DNA of 64,000 bases from NCBI RefSeq assembly GCF_901709675.1, contig NC_051105.1:4951104-5015103 (forward strand), written 5' to 3'. Source of the stretch: Syngnathus acus. Lineage: Eukaryota; Chordata; Actinopteri; Syngnathiformes; Syngnathidae. Each line of letters begins with the position of its first letter. The stretch's first letter is position 1. The translations under genes and the position numbers were made by a program. Below are positions 51,301 to 63,671 of this stretch, piece by piece. The notes under the pieces were generated by a model. That model was not told the DNA's origin. It ran no database searches and saw only the letters and a list, made by a program, of their open reading frames with translations.

Positions 51301-54300
51301 CCCCACCATTCTTGTGTGGGTTTTATCTCCCCAACATACAAAAACACTCACAATTAGTTTCCAGCAAGCTCTCTTGACAAAGAAGCTGTATTTTATAGTC
51401 CACCGTCAGTGTGATTGTTTCCTACCAACTTCTCCTCAGTCACATGGTCCTAGATCAGGGGTGTCAAACTCCTTTTTTTGGCGGGCCGCATTGTAGTCAT
51501 AGCTTCTTTCGGAGGGCCATTATGACTGTCAACCCAAATCAATGTATGAGCACCTCATATTATATAGAGTAAAAGCTACAAAACAAACTGCCAAATAACT
51601 CGTTTTCAAATCAAATGAGTAAAAACTAGTCAAATATTTAAAACAAAAAGATATTATAAAAGTGAAGACAATTTGCAATTCTAATGACACACGAATTTGA
51701 TGCACAATTTGTCTTCGCGGGCCACACAAAATGATGTGGCGGGACGTATCTGGCCCCCAGGCCTTGAGTTTGACACCTGTGTCCTAGATGTACCTCATTT
51801 GACAAATATAGTGCATTTACTGTACCTTACTTTGGAGTGGCACACTGAGAACCTAAACACACATTGGGGACTGGGATCATGCTGATAAGATGCTATATTA
51901 ATCCAGATTGGTTAGTTGTTAACTTTGGTCAACCACTATAAACTAAGGACAAAACTCTCTGGGGTCTGTGTCTGGTATTCCTGTCCTATCGTGTGCTTTC
52001 TTTTGGTATTTCGGTTCCCCCTTCAGTCCAAAAAAGTCCAAGCCAATGCCCTTAACCAGAGAGATCTGGTCCCCGAGCATTGCAAGAACGTTAAAGACGT
52101 TCCACTGTTCTACAGCACGTTAATAAAATACAACCTTTACCTTAGAAGGACACGTTCCCCAATTTGTCATGCAACAACTGTCAGTGCCAACAATGTCCAG
52201 ACCCTTCAACATCTGTTGATGAATGTCAACCACACCCGTTATTGCCACGTCTCCCGAGACTAACCCAGCTGCACCTCCCCCGCATATTTCATTCAAATTC
52301 TGTGTTCATTCCACTGTTCTACAATGTCCTCTAGTCACAATCAAATGGTGTTGTGCTCTAGTGTTTAAGACAAACCTTCTTCCAAAAATCCTTCTCCCGC
52401 ATAAAATGTTAGCTTTGTGATCACTGTTGTTGTTTTGTAGGAGACCTTCAACCCAATTATTGGCTAGGCTATTATCTTGTTAAGTGTGCTAGGGATCTGG
52501 GATGTATTCCAGCTAACTTTGGGCAAAAGGCAGGCTACAAAGGGTGATTGTTTATGCCCCTTTGACCGCACAATTTCTGTGTTTGGGCTCCACAGGCATG
52601 ATGACTTCTGGTGACCTGCTTGGTGGAAACGTGGCTATAGACCAAGGGTGTCAAACTCATCTTTGTCGCGGGCCGCATCGTAGTCATAGTTTCCTTCGGA
52701 GGGCCATTATGACTGTCAACAAACTGATGAATAACTGAGGAAAGAAGAGACCTCACAACTGAATGCAGAAATGTGTCAGTATCTCACCCTTCTCCAAAGT
52801 CGTGGTGTCATACAATCAGTTTGTCGTTGAAGCAATGACCCCTTCCAAAGCTGGTGTTGAATCCGATTGAGGTAATTGCGAGTAAATTGCTGGCCTTGGC
52901 GACACCAACAAATCCAAGTAGCTCCTTGACACACGTACACATATAATATTACACAAAAGACGTTGGAGACAGAGGAATTACCCCCTCACGGCGACACTGT
53001 TGTAATTTTCTCATCACCATGGCGACATTTTAGTATGTCGTGGGAGTACGAGGGCACACAGTTACAATTGCTTCCATCGGGAAGGACAGCATGTGTATAC
53101 GTAGACAGCCACGGGAGATGCCTGAGGAAAGGGAGCAGATTAAGAGTGCAAATCTGTAAAAGACTTGATTGTTCTGCCTTGACAAACGCAGCATTCTCGC
53201 CAACCAAATGAGTCCATAATGGATGCATAATGGAGTCTAACTGCATGGAATGATGAGTGATTGTCATCTTCTCCACATGGCCAATAATCTGAGGGACAGA
53301 TGAGTAAACTGTCTTCTTTGCCACGGTTGCAGTCTTGTATACAGTACGTCTGGAAAAATGGGCAGGATGTGATTTGAGGCTGGGATCCATACATAAATCG
53401 ACTTAACTGTAGCTTGAATATGCGCATTTGTACACGTCCTGCTGTTTATTATTCCAGAGTCCTGCAGGCTTCTTGCAATATTAGTTAACAGGAAAGAAAA
53501 TGGGGTGTTTCTCTGAGCCTTTGATACTCTGCAACTAAATCGTCCTTTTGTTCATTTATGAGACAACTGCCCTTTCAAATGACTTCTCCTCTTTAAACTT
53601 TTTTTTATACTTTACTGGATTATGCAAGAACTTCCTTTCACTACCGGGGAAGTTGAATATTTCACAGATCTAAATTGGTCAATCCACGTGTGTGGATGTT
53701 ATCGTTGCAAATTATTGTCAAAAAATTGCTTTCTCACTTTGTTAATGCTTGAACAAATATGCAGATTTTGGAGTTTCCTGGAAAGGTGCGAGGATTGCGC
53801 CCGACTCCAATGGAGGCAGCTATTTGGTTCTTGTAGGTGTCCTAATATTCTTTTGATCCGTCTGATAAATCGGGATCTTCTCAGCGATAGTGATTCAGAG
53901 GCAGTTAAGAGTCTCTGCTCTGTTTTCCCCTACTGAGAGATGAGTGGCTAGATTAGGATCGGACTTTTTTTTTCTTAAAGCAAACTCATTAATCAGATAG
54001 GGACCACAGGGAATCGTAATTGGCTTAGCACACAAAGCTCGGGGAGCTTTAAGGTAAGGCAGTTGGGACCATTAGCGTAATGGAGTCTGTTGTTGACTGT
54101 GGCTTGGCCAAGCTGAAGTTCATAGATGGTCAAGTCCCGTGTATGCGACGACCTCGTTAAACTGACTGTCTGCGTTTTGTCAAAAAGGAACACGAGCTTC
54201 TCTGGTCCACTTCGCTTTCCGTTGACCAACCACAGCTGCTGGATCCATTTGAGCCGCCATTGCCTTTGTCCATTGTGCAGGCTTGTTTGTGTGCAATTTT

Positions 54301-56668
54301 GTATGTGTGTGTGTGTGTTGCAGTTGTTGAGCTGTCGGTAGCCAAGCGGTGTGTGTGGGCGGAAGCTGCGCAGCACTCAGGTTACTCATTTCTATTCTGC
54401 AACAGGACTTGAGCCCTGTATCACAATTTAGCAGAAGAGCCAGCCAGCGGACGGAGGAGAGCGGTAGCGCTATTTAAAGATCACTTGTGGCCTACTTGGC
54501 GAGAGGAAGTAGATGGAGACAAGGAAAGGAACTATGGAGGCCAAGGAGTGACAAAAGGGGAAAGTAGAACATCCAATTAGAGCTAAAGTCGTTTGTGTGG
54601 CTCTGACTGGTCAGAATGAAAAGTTTTGGGCTTTGATGGCATCATTAGGTTTGATTTCATTTCCAACTGGTATTAATTAATTAATTAATTAATTAATTAA
54701 TGTCCCAATGATCGTCACACACACACCTGGGTGTGGTGAAATTTGTCCTCTGCATTTAACCCATCCCCGTGTGATTTTAATCCATCCCCTGGGGGAGAGG
54801 GGAGCAGTGAGCAGCAGCGGTGCCGCGCCCGGGAATCAGTTGGTGATCTAACCCCCCAATTCCAACCCTTAATGCTGAGTGCCAAGCAGGGAGGCAATGG
54901 GTCCCATTTTTATAGTCTTTGGTATGACCCGGCCGGGGTTTGAACCCACAACCTTCCAGTCTCAGGGCGGACACTCTACCACTAGGCCACTGAGCTGGTC
55001 ATATGCATTTAAATATTTCTCATGACGTGTGTTGAACTTGAAAGCACAGATTTTCTCATTGAAAATAACAAAAACAGATAAATATCTACTACTTTGTACA
55101 GTTCAGGCAAATTGCAACATGTGATCATATTTATTTCTCTTTGCCATCACTCGTACCCTTGTGTAATGTCAAAATAGCAACACACGTTAAAATAAATCTC
55201 TCAGTTGCTCACTAAGCTGAAATAATGCCAGATGAGTCTTTCAAATTTGGACAATAGAATATACAATCGAAATTTTCAAATAGGACAGCTCAATTCCAGA
55301 GAAGATTCAGGCAGCAACTCTTTAAAAAAAAAACAGATTTAGGATTTACAGTATTTTTCATTGGGCTCCAAATTGGGCGATGACTTCATATGCTACGAGA
55401 GCGCCTCGGTCCTGGCTTTGATTGTGGTTGCAAGTGAGCGGGAAAGAAGGCCTTATAGGGAAGTCCACATTGGAGGTATTTCACCTTAATCCAGGAATTT
55501 GGCCATCAACAGTGCTAATGGAAAACAGAGCAGGGGAATTACCATAACATTGGCTGACAACCGTTGCACTGTTTTCACTTTCTTTCTGACAAAACAAGAC
55601 AACATCACAGGCCTTGCGACTCTTGGCCGAATGGTTTTGCAACTTGCCAGCGAGATCTGTTCAAAATAGAACATGAAGCAATCCATGGAAGAAAATTAGT
55701 GTCGTTTTACCTTCACCGCCTTTTGGGTCCTGTATAATAGCAGTTTTTGTGGGAAAAAGTTCAGCATATGATCTCTTGTGCCAAAGATCTTTTAAAATTG
55801 ACCCAGTTTTTTGGAAATTGTAAGATAATGTCGAATAGAAATTGACATGACAATTGTTACAGTTGTTAAATTATGAAACCGATCGAGAGGATTGTCAAAA
55901 CCAACAGAATTTTTAAAATCTTATTTAATCATTAAGATTACAAGTTACTATCTTAGCATTTTACTATAGCTTCTTTGATGTCACGTTTTCTTTTGTGACA
56001 TCATTCAAGCTTTTTTTTTTCAAGACTGACCACGAGTGACCAGTTTTAAATACAGTCACTAATGAGTTTGAAGAAAATTGGCTCTGACTTATAATGGTAA
56101 TATTCAATGTCAAATATTAATCAAAAGTCAAATTTCTTGTTTTGAGACGCAAAGTTAATTTAAGGAATAACATTGGTTGTACCACAGAGTTTTACTTTCA
56201 TGTTGGGTAAGAATTCCACAATTTCACTTCTCCGCAGTTATGCTTTCATGTTGGGTAATAATTACACAATTTAACTTCTCCCACTCTGTTGCATTGAAAG
56301 CAAATGTCAGTCCTTTTTTCTATACGTTAGACCGTGACCAGATGCTGGCACTGACGTCGTCTAATCAGTTGTGTCAACATGGAGCTCTGTGTGAGAGCTG
56401 ACTTCGGTAAGATGTGACCAATGCGCCCAAATGCACTTACCGAAACAATAAATCTTCAATTTTAAAATAATATTCACAATCTTTGTGAAATGAATGGTAG
56501 TAATTTTCATATTACACGAAAGCTTGCTGGATGCATGCTAACTTGTGCATCTGCTTGCAGTGTTTCTGTTTTAAGTTGACACAGCTGGTGGGCAGGATGT
56601 CAGCTTCAGGCCTGCGTCTCTGTTTGTAATTCCCCCCTCCAAGAACAGCCTTCCTGCGCTATAAATAG

Positions 56669-56709
<41 letters not shown>

Positions 56710-59700
56710 CTGCAGCGTATGTGTATGCCTGAGTCAGTGTGCATGTTTTATCGTTTCCACGTGCAGCCATGTGTTTGCAGTGCATGTCGCCGGCATCACA
56801 TAACAAGGTTGCGAATTTCAAAGACGGTTTGATTGCTGAGGACAGGATCTCGTATTTTTGCCATTGTGGAAGCTTTCCGTCTTCCCGTCTGTTTTCATCT
56901 TAACAATCGTCCACCCGTTCCAACATGGAAGCCACTAATAAATGCTTGCGGTGCTGGCGTGAAAATGTGATGATGGCTTTTGACTGGTGGAGAAAAAAAA
57001 AAAATCTTTAGTGGTTTAGTTAGCAGAAGAAGGTGATGATGTTTTTAACGTTCTTGTAAGAAATGTTTGACTTTGATTTAATCCCTCTTAAAGTGGACAT
57101 TTGTGGTGATAGTAATTCAGCCATGTAACGTCTCCATGAAATGAGATGGAAAAGCCTCACCTCATTTCCCCAAAATTGCTCCACTGCAGATATGAGATAA
57201 GAACACAAGCCCAGAGGCATTCCGTCAGGCTGATGGAAGGCCCGTCGTTTTGGCGATGATGGCAAAAATAAAAAAAACTAAGCTCTGTCTGACGGAAGCT
57301 GACTCGAATGTATTTTAAGAGAACCTAATTGATGACGTTTCAGTTGTTTGCCAAAAAACACATTATATAGATCTGTCACTTGAAAAAATTTATCTGACTC
57401 CAAATTGTGTTTCAAACAAGCTTCATTCAACAATGTATGTTCATCTTTAGTGCCATTGCATAAATCTTACATTATCAGTATTGAATCCTAATATATTAAT
57501 ATTTGTTAGACTTTTGCAAAATGCACTTTTGCACCACATGGGACCATAAAACAATTTTTTATTTCTGTGTTTTTTTTCTTTCCACTCCCTTCCTGTAGAC
57601 GAGCATAAAGGAAGGATTGTTGCTGAAACAGACCAGCTCCTTCCAGCGGTGGAAGAAGCGTTACTTCAAGCTGAGAGGCCGAACACTCTACTATGCCAAA
57701 GATGCAAAGGTAATGTACATTTGAATTAGTAAACAAATAATCGTCAAACCACCATTTGGATGAGAGAATGCAAATAATAGTGGTTTGGCTATTTTTTTTT
57801 TATTTTCATATTGGGGAAAAAAATATTTAAAAAAAATTATTAGCACTTCCAGTACCTGCAGGCTCACAAACGTTAACAGCATTTTGCACATCTTCTTTCC
57901 CCATTCTATCTTTGTTGTTTCAATAAATAGCTTTCTAAACAATCTGTTTAGTCTGGTAAAGTCTAAACAATCTGTTTAGTCTGGTAATAGTCCAACCACT
58001 GCTAAATAAAATTCCCTATAACTGTTATTTTTAGATTAACACAGATTTCTGCTCCTATGTGACACATTGCAGTGAATTCAGAAGTCCCACATTTGCAAAT
58101 TGCAATTTTGAGATCAACCTTGTGGATGATAGGCTGTACGAATACACGGATATCTATGTGTTTTCCTATTAATATCAGGAGAAAACAAATGTTATTACCA
58201 TATGGCTAACTATCAGCTGTAGAAGCGTTAAATATATATTTTTTGTATTATTATTGGGGGCATATATTTAAAATGAACTTGTATGTATTTGTTTTTAAAA
58301 ACCCAGACCTGGATGAGAAGAAGTTAATGCACGAATGGATGTGTGGATGTTTTGGAGAATTTCCTTTGTATTTGAATCAATTGCGAATTTTATTTTGTCA
58401 ATTTTATAATTGCTATGATAGTCATTTATTTTTATCATTTTACATGTATTTATTTGTAATCATATGTTTATCCTGAATGTATTAATTTGTGTATATACTA
58501 CATAATTTATTTACAATTATTATTTTGATCTAAATCACATGAACTTTTTTTGAATACAACATCACATCACAATATTCTTATGTTCTTTTACTTTTACCTT
58601 CCATGCCCGCCCCCTTCACCACTTCCCGGTCCATGTACATGCGCGTGCTAGTCCGGCAGCGCGTTGGCCCGCTGGCAAGAGCGAGCGCTGCGCCGGGCGT
58701 CCCGGAGCCGCATATGCTGGCGAGCTCTGTCAGTGTGCTGGACTGGCGCGCGGTGCTCACCCCCACCTCTGGGTGCCAGCGGATCTGAGGAGGGCCTAGT
58801 GAGAATTCGGGTCAGCACAGTACAGCCTTAAGCTCATCACCTGTAGAGATGCACTAGTGCCGTGTAGTTACATCATGGGGTCCACCTTTGATTAATCATC
58901 GCTTAAATGTGTTTCCATATGACATGAATGCATCATAATTAGAGCCTGGCTGATACATCAAATATTTACTTGATGTAATTCAACATTTAGTTGGAACCAT
59001 ATGAAAACTAAAGCACTATATTTTTTTAGAATTTGACTTTTTCCGACAACATTTTTGCATGCATAAAATCACAATCTGTATAGCAGTCCTTCACTTTGCA
59101 CAGGTTAAGTAAGAAATTCAAATACAAACAACCGTACTTTGCCCTCCCATAAACCATACATTCACAAATACATTTTATTTTTAATGAAAGGAACTGTGTT
59201 TCCTTAGAATTTGGTACAGCATCATTTTTTTGTGTATGCAAAGAAAAAACAAAAAAATGCAACATTTAATACATTCATAAATTCATTCATTTTTCGAACC
59301 GCTTAGCCTCACGAGGGTCTCGGGCGTGCTGAAGCCTATCCCGACAGTCTTTGGGCAGTAGGTGGGGTACCCCCAGAGTTGGTCGCCAGCCAATCGCATG
59401 GCACAGTCGTTCACAATCACATCTACGGACAATTTAGAATGGTCAGTCGGCCTACCATGCATGTCTTTGGAGAAAACCCACGCAGGCACTATCAGAACAT
59501 CCATACAGGAAGTTCCGGCGCTGGACTCAAATCCTACACCAACTGTGAGGCCAACATACTAACCAGTGCCATCCATCTATTTACATTCAATACATGAGTA
59601 ACTAAAATATATTAAAGGTTGATTCAACTTCAATTATTGCATTTTTTTTGCACTGGATATTCTGGATAAGTCCTGTATCAGTCGAGCTCTAATTCCAGTT

Positions 59701-61743
59701 TCGGCAGCAAATACACATAATCTTTAGTCAAAATAAGTTAAGGCTTCCATTGTTTGTGCGCTATGTTGCTTGTCCGACAGCCATCTTCAGTTTTAGATCA
59801 GAAGTCGAACATCATGTGTTCTGAAGCCCGTTCAATCTTACTCAATATTGCACCAAGTGGCATATGTACACGTATGTTCATTATAGCATGGCTAAAATAA
59901 CAGAATTTTGCACAGTACTATATGTTGGCGCTATAGAGGGTCTGGAACACTTTGCTTTTGTCCACTATTGCTGTCAGCTTTCATTACAGCTTCCCTCAAG
60001 ACAGTTTTGTGTGCTCGCATGTGTTATTAGTGTGGAAACAAGTTTGTGTGTGACTGGGAGTGTCAAAGGGACTGTAAAAAGCCATAAAACACATACAAAT
60101 ACACTTAAGTATGACGCAACCATGAGCCGGTCAACAGCGTAACAGGGTGTTTGGGTTGGCACTTTTTGGCCAACACACATGCATACACACACACATATAC
60201 ACATTAGGACGTCATCTCCTAGTCCTGCTTGTTGTCCAGCTGCTGCTTTGATGGACACCACCTTATCAGCCAAATACACGTTATTGCTTGTCTCTGATGG
60301 TGTGCATGTGGTTGTGAATGGTTATTGGTTTCTACGTGTGCCCTGCGAACTGGCTGCTGACCAGTTCAGGGTGTAGTCCACCTTTCGTTTGCTGGGACAG
60401 GTTCCAGCAACCCCTGCAACTCTGAACAGGATAAGCGGTGTTGAGAATGGATGCTTGCCAATATGTCCTTGGTATTTAATACATGCTGCCGCAACCACAG
60501 AGAAAACACAGTGGATTTGTTGTACTGCTATTATGTGGTCAAGCGCATTTCCTGCCTGACAAACAAAGTGAGTTATCGCTTAAAAGGTCCAGATCATTTG
60601 GTCTTATTTGGAGCTATATGAATGAATGTGGTCGGCCCTTGCTGTCCTTACAGTGCCTTACAACCCCCGTCACACACTGTTTTGACAAACCTGAGGAAAC
60701 TGAGCGCCTGCCATGAAATGTAACACCGGGTGTTTTTTTTTATTTTGCGGAAGGAAGCTTGGTCCACACACGCACAAACACACAGTTTGGTCTTGCTTTA
60801 AGGTAATGGTGCAGTGAAAACCTAAAACCAAGACTCTCAATGTGATGTTGATATGCAAATGAACTTAAACTGCAAAACACAGTTTATATCCCAATATATA
60901 TATATTTTTTTATATTTTCTAGAGTTGCAACGATAAATGAGCAATAATTCAGTCATTAAAAAAAAGAGACATGGTTTATCTGGTTTACCCGATTTAACTG
61001 GATTGATCAATAAATTCATAAAATAATCATTAATTGCAGCCATAAATATGTCCTCGCTATATTGGCATGGCACGTCATTTTTTTGGTATCGAACTTGTTC
61101 GAGAGACGTGATGGAGGTTTTTGCTCTACTGTCATTGTAGTTTTGTTTTCATATACAGTATATATTGTTGTGAACCATTTCGCAACCCAAAGTTTTGTGT
61201 GGATCCGTGCCAGAGTGAATCTCTCAACGAATTTTCACCAAAGTCCTTGTTCTTCCCTAGAGTCTAAAAAAATGAGACATTACCCAACCATGGCAAGCCC
61301 TTTCTCATATTTGACAGTTTGTTGCTCAAATGAGTTATTTTCGGAAACCACAGTGAAGACGCTCGACTGCGCGCTGCATCTATTTTTACGTGGCATATGG
61401 CACCCCTACAGAAGGTGCTATTGCCATTAGAAGTGCCACATAGCACCTCCAAAATAGTGCCATCCATTTTTGGTGTGGATTGGTTGACAAAGTGCACATC
61501 TAAAAATGCTTTCATTCTCACCCCATTCCAGGTCTGCCTTGCTTTACCCATGATAAGGCCTTTCGCCCGTCATTGTTGCCGTAGAAATCACTGTCAAAAT
61601 GTTAAATTCAATGTATCGAGTAAGAAAATAGATGCTAACCCTTGTCTTCACCTTTCCTGCAGTCACTTATCTTTGATGAGGTGGACCTGTCAGATGCCAG
61701 CGTTGCGGAGTCCAGTACCAAGAATGTCAACAACAGCTTCACA
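48303..61743 (+). CDS. dgkh: Diacylglycerol kinase eta, 5' part (4 exons, continues beyond window)
   Basis: Coding exons are 48303-48350, 48805-48969, 57599-57709 and 61663-61743, phase 0 throughout and GT-AG, giving the first 135 residues. Known role: a type II DGK that phosphorylates diacylglycerol to phosphatidic acid and binds membranes through an N-terminal PH domain. Visible: acidic [12 protein letters not shown] then [16 protein letters not shown] (exon 2), followed by the PH domain start [20 protein letters not shown] (from residue 74) and RTLYYAKD (exon 3), and [16 protein letters not shown] (exon 4). [13 protein letters not shown] favours DGKH over DGKD, as does synteny. Exon 1 ([16 protein letters not shown]) differs from mammalian N-termini; it has a good Kozak context and a GTTAGT donor but is the least certain part. 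C1, catalytic and accessory domains lie past 64000. Confidence 0.88.
51456..51781. mobile_element. hAT-type MITE with 8 bp target duplication, dgkh intron 2
   Basis: 326 bp. It begins CAGGGGTGTCAAACTC and ends GAGTTTGACACCTGTG (inverted ends with two mismatches). The 8-base TCCTAGAT occurs directly before (51448-51455) and directly after (51782-51789), an exact target-site duplication of hAT length. The ends contain 'GCGGGCCGCA' and 'GCGGGCCACA' sub-terminal blocks; the interior is AT-rich and non-coding. Confidence 0.88.
52478..52537 (+). repeat. Short L2-like fragment
   Basis: 'GGGATGTATTCCAGCTAACT' followed by 'TTGGGCAAAAGGCAGGCTAC' is the usual 'pile-up' segment of the fish L2-like repeat. 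Confidence 0.45.
52643..52720 (+). mobile_element. Left-end fragment of the same hAT-type MITE
   Basis: CAAGGGTGTCAAACTC plus about 60 bases nearly identical to the left end of the element at 51456 (shared 'CGGAGGGCCATTATGACTGT'). Truncated after 'GACTGTCAAC', with no right end. Confidence 0.75.
54672..55000 (-). mobile_element. tRNA-derived SINE, minus strand
   Basis: Read on the minus strand, the head 'AGTGGCCTAGTGGTAGAGTG' has a Pol III A-box (54971-54984), and GGTTCAAACC is a B-box (about 54937-54946). The body follows, and the 3' end is a (TTAA)n/ATTA tail at 54672-54701. The interior GGATGGGTTAAATGCAGAGG block is shared with many fish repeats. It would not be a working tRNA because the arms cannot form beyond the head. 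Confidence 0.8.
56195..56281 (+). repeat. Two-copy tandem repeat, 48-base period
   Basis: A ~39-base segment starting CTTTCATGTTGGGTAAGAAT at 56195 recurs at 56243 with a few substitutions, separated by 9 bases. In dgkh intron 2. Confidence 0.7.
56671..56707. repeat. TG dinucleotide microsatellite
   Basis: Uninterrupted (TG)18 in dgkh intron 2. Confidence 0.95.
57934..57987 (+). repeat. Two-copy tandem repeat, 28-base period
   Basis: TCTAAACAATCTGTTTAGTC plus GGTAA occurs twice, starting at 57934 and 57962, identical over 26 bases. Each unit contains the near-palindrome CTAAACAATCTGTTTAG. It lies about 225 bases after dgkh exon 3. Confidence 0.8.
58600..58790 (-). other. Isolated CpG-rich block with minus-strand open frame
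   Basis: In dgkh intron 3, a ~190-base GC- and CpG-rich island stands in strongly AT-rich sequence. The minus strand is open for about 63 codons. It is preceded by an acceptor-like CCCTCCTCAG (near 58787) and followed by a donor-like GAAG/GTAAAA (near 58602). The plus strand is also open (58603-58788). I do not recognise the product on either strand. It could be an antisense exon, a retro-fragment or a regulatory CpG island. Confidence 0.35.
59281..59576 (+). repeat. L2/Maui-like LINE 3'-end copy, dgkh intron 3
   Basis: Near full-length version of the repeat: 'ATTTTTCGAACCGCTTAGCC', 'GAAGCCTATCCCGACAGTCT', 'TTGGTCGCCAGCCAATCGCA', 'CCTACCATGCATGTCTTTGG' and 'AACCCACGCAGGCACTATCA', in that order. 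Confidence 0.75.
60298..60446 (-). repeat. L2/Maui-like fragment, minus strand
   Basis: 'GGCTGCTGACCAGTTCAGGG', 'GGGACAGGTTCCAGCAACCC' and 'CAGGATAAGCGGTGTTGAGA' match the first half of the repeat read in reverse. Confidence 0.65.
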
Positions 61744-61857
61744 GTGAGTTCACCTTCTTTGCATGCCACATCCTCTGAATGGGAGAATATGTCTAGATTT
61801 GGAAGGTTGCCTTCAGAATTTTCACTGCCAACGTTATTGTTAAAATAGTTTAGAAAT

Positions 61858-62192
61858 TACAGTAATCCCTCGTTTATCGCGGATAATTGGTTCCAAAAAC
61901 CACCCGCGATAAGTGAAATCCGCAAAGTACGGTCACCAACAAGAAGTACTGGGCAGGCTAACGAGTTAGCGGAAAGATAGTAATTGGTGATCGTGCTAAC
62001 ACGCGAAAACGGACTTCTAAAGGAATGTAAACGAACATTTGGAGCATCACTACATTGTACTAAAGGTTAGACACGTTTCCTCAATTTAGAAGTTTTATTT
62101 TGACTTTGAAATGTTTTTTTAATTTGGAAAAAAAATCTGCGATATAGTGAAACCGCGATAAACGAAAGGCGAAGTAGCGAGGGATCACTGTA
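61858..62192. mobile_element. TIR MITE (AGTAATCCCTCGTTTATCGC family), dgkh intron 4
   Basis: 335 bp. The left end TACAGTAATCCCTCGTTTAT continues CGCGG; the right end, read in reverse, is TACAGTGATCCCTCGCTACT followed by TCGCCTTTCGTTTATCGCGG, so the right arm has ~15 extra bases. Outer TA pairs fit a Tc1/mariner-type target. Inner arms also pair (CCCGCGATAAGTGAAATCCG with TCTGCGATATAGTGAAACCG as a related repeat). It begins 115 bases after exon 4. Confidence 0.8.
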
Positions 62193-62653
62193 ATATGATA
62201 ATAATAAATTTGTGTAGACCAGAGAATTTAATGAATTTCAACTTGATAATGGAAATGAAGACCATCAAAATATTCATACGCTAAAAGGGTTTGAATATTC
62301 CCGGCATATTTTTAGATGATATTTTGATTATTCATGGCATCTTCACTTGGGGAATCACAGCTGACATTTCCTGGAAGCAAGCACTGTGTATGACGTAACA
62401 AACCTAAAATATCAGCAGTGAGAAAAAAAACCAGCTTCTAAAAATGTCTTCACTCATCCTGGGTGATGCTATATTAAGAAACAAGGACGGGGGTAAGGAG
62501 GAGTTGTTGTTAGGAGAACAGTACCCCGAGGAGAGCGTGCTGCTATTTTTAGCATTCATGGGCCTTGAAATGTCTGCATGGGAATGACCTATCCTCGACT
62601 GTATCCGTAAATGAGATTAACAGTAGCTGCGGCACGTGTGAGCGCGTCTTCAA

Positions 62654-62654
<1 letters not shown>

Positions 62655-62690
<36 letters not shown>
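62655..62690. repeat. TG dinucleotide microsatellite
   Basis: Uninterrupted (TG)18 in dgkh intron 4. Confidence 0.95.
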
Positions 62691-62695
<5 letters not shown>

Positions 62696-63671
62696 GGCTT
62701 AATAAAAATTCCTGCGTGCCAAAAAGTATCGAGATGGACGGCTCACCATCAGAGTCTCGTTAAAATGGGTGGGAGATAATGATGAAGGAGAAAGCCCAAA
62801 ATAGAACAGAAGGCAGTTTCCAGTGTGAGGACATAAAGTGTGATTGGTGGGGGCTACAACTGAGGGGGAAGGCGGGATGAGTAAGGGTGGGAAATCCTGC
62901 AGTGATGCTACAGTGTGTGGCTGCCTGAGCTGTGGAAAGGTAACACGGCATGCCAAGCGGGGGTCGAAGACACGTGCATCGAGAGTCACGCGAGGTGGGG
63001 GCAGCTGTGAGACTTCAGAGACTGGACCAAGAAAGATATTCTGCTTGTGGTCTGTCTGTTCGTCTATCGTTCCTGTGATGATGAGTTTGCCGTGCAGGTG
63101 GGTGCTGCCTGGAGTCAGGAGATGGCTGGAAGGTGCCATGAAAATGTTTAGGATGATGTGCTGCATGTGCCAGAGCTAAATGTTTAGCCAAGGCATTAGA
63201 AATAATTTTCAATTTTTATTCTCTTAAAGTCTTTTGAATGAAGGGCATTGATTTGCGTAACTGATTTGACTGCCACGGGCAGGAAGAAATTTATAACATG
63301 TTTATTTTAATTTAGTATTTTGCTTTTCATGGCCAGCTTACTTCTTTCTTCTGTCTTTTTTTGACCAGTGTAAGAACTGTGAACGTGTGATGCAGCTCCG
63401 GGTGGAAATTGGACAGTGCCAAAATTTGTCATTTCGGATCTGTGCGAGGGAGGGCTGAGCATCTGTGGGAGTGGTCACAGCTAACTTCAATCATGGTTAC
63501 TCAAAGCAGCTTCTTTCATTACCTTTAAATGTGGTGCACTGGTCGACAATTACAGTCTCCAAATGGCCAATTATAGATGTAGAAGCAATGTAAACTTCTA
63601 CCTACACACACAACATAAACATTGGTCTGTTCATTTACATACGTACACGTACATATATTTTTTATCTTGTT

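Noticed and set aside
52986-53390. 134-codon minus-strand open frame in dgkh intron 2
   Set aside because: No recognisable domain, unremarkable base composition and no clean splice sites at its ends; compatible with chance.
54930-55000. tRNA gene on the minus strand
   Set aside because: A- and B-boxes are present, but the sequence continues into a SINE body with a TTAA tail and does not complete an acceptor stem.
63370-63459. Possible dgkh exon after a strong polypyrimidine-AG (CKNCERVMQLRVEI...)
   Set aside because: The frame does not encode the expected second half of the PH domain, has no convincing donor and stops soon after.
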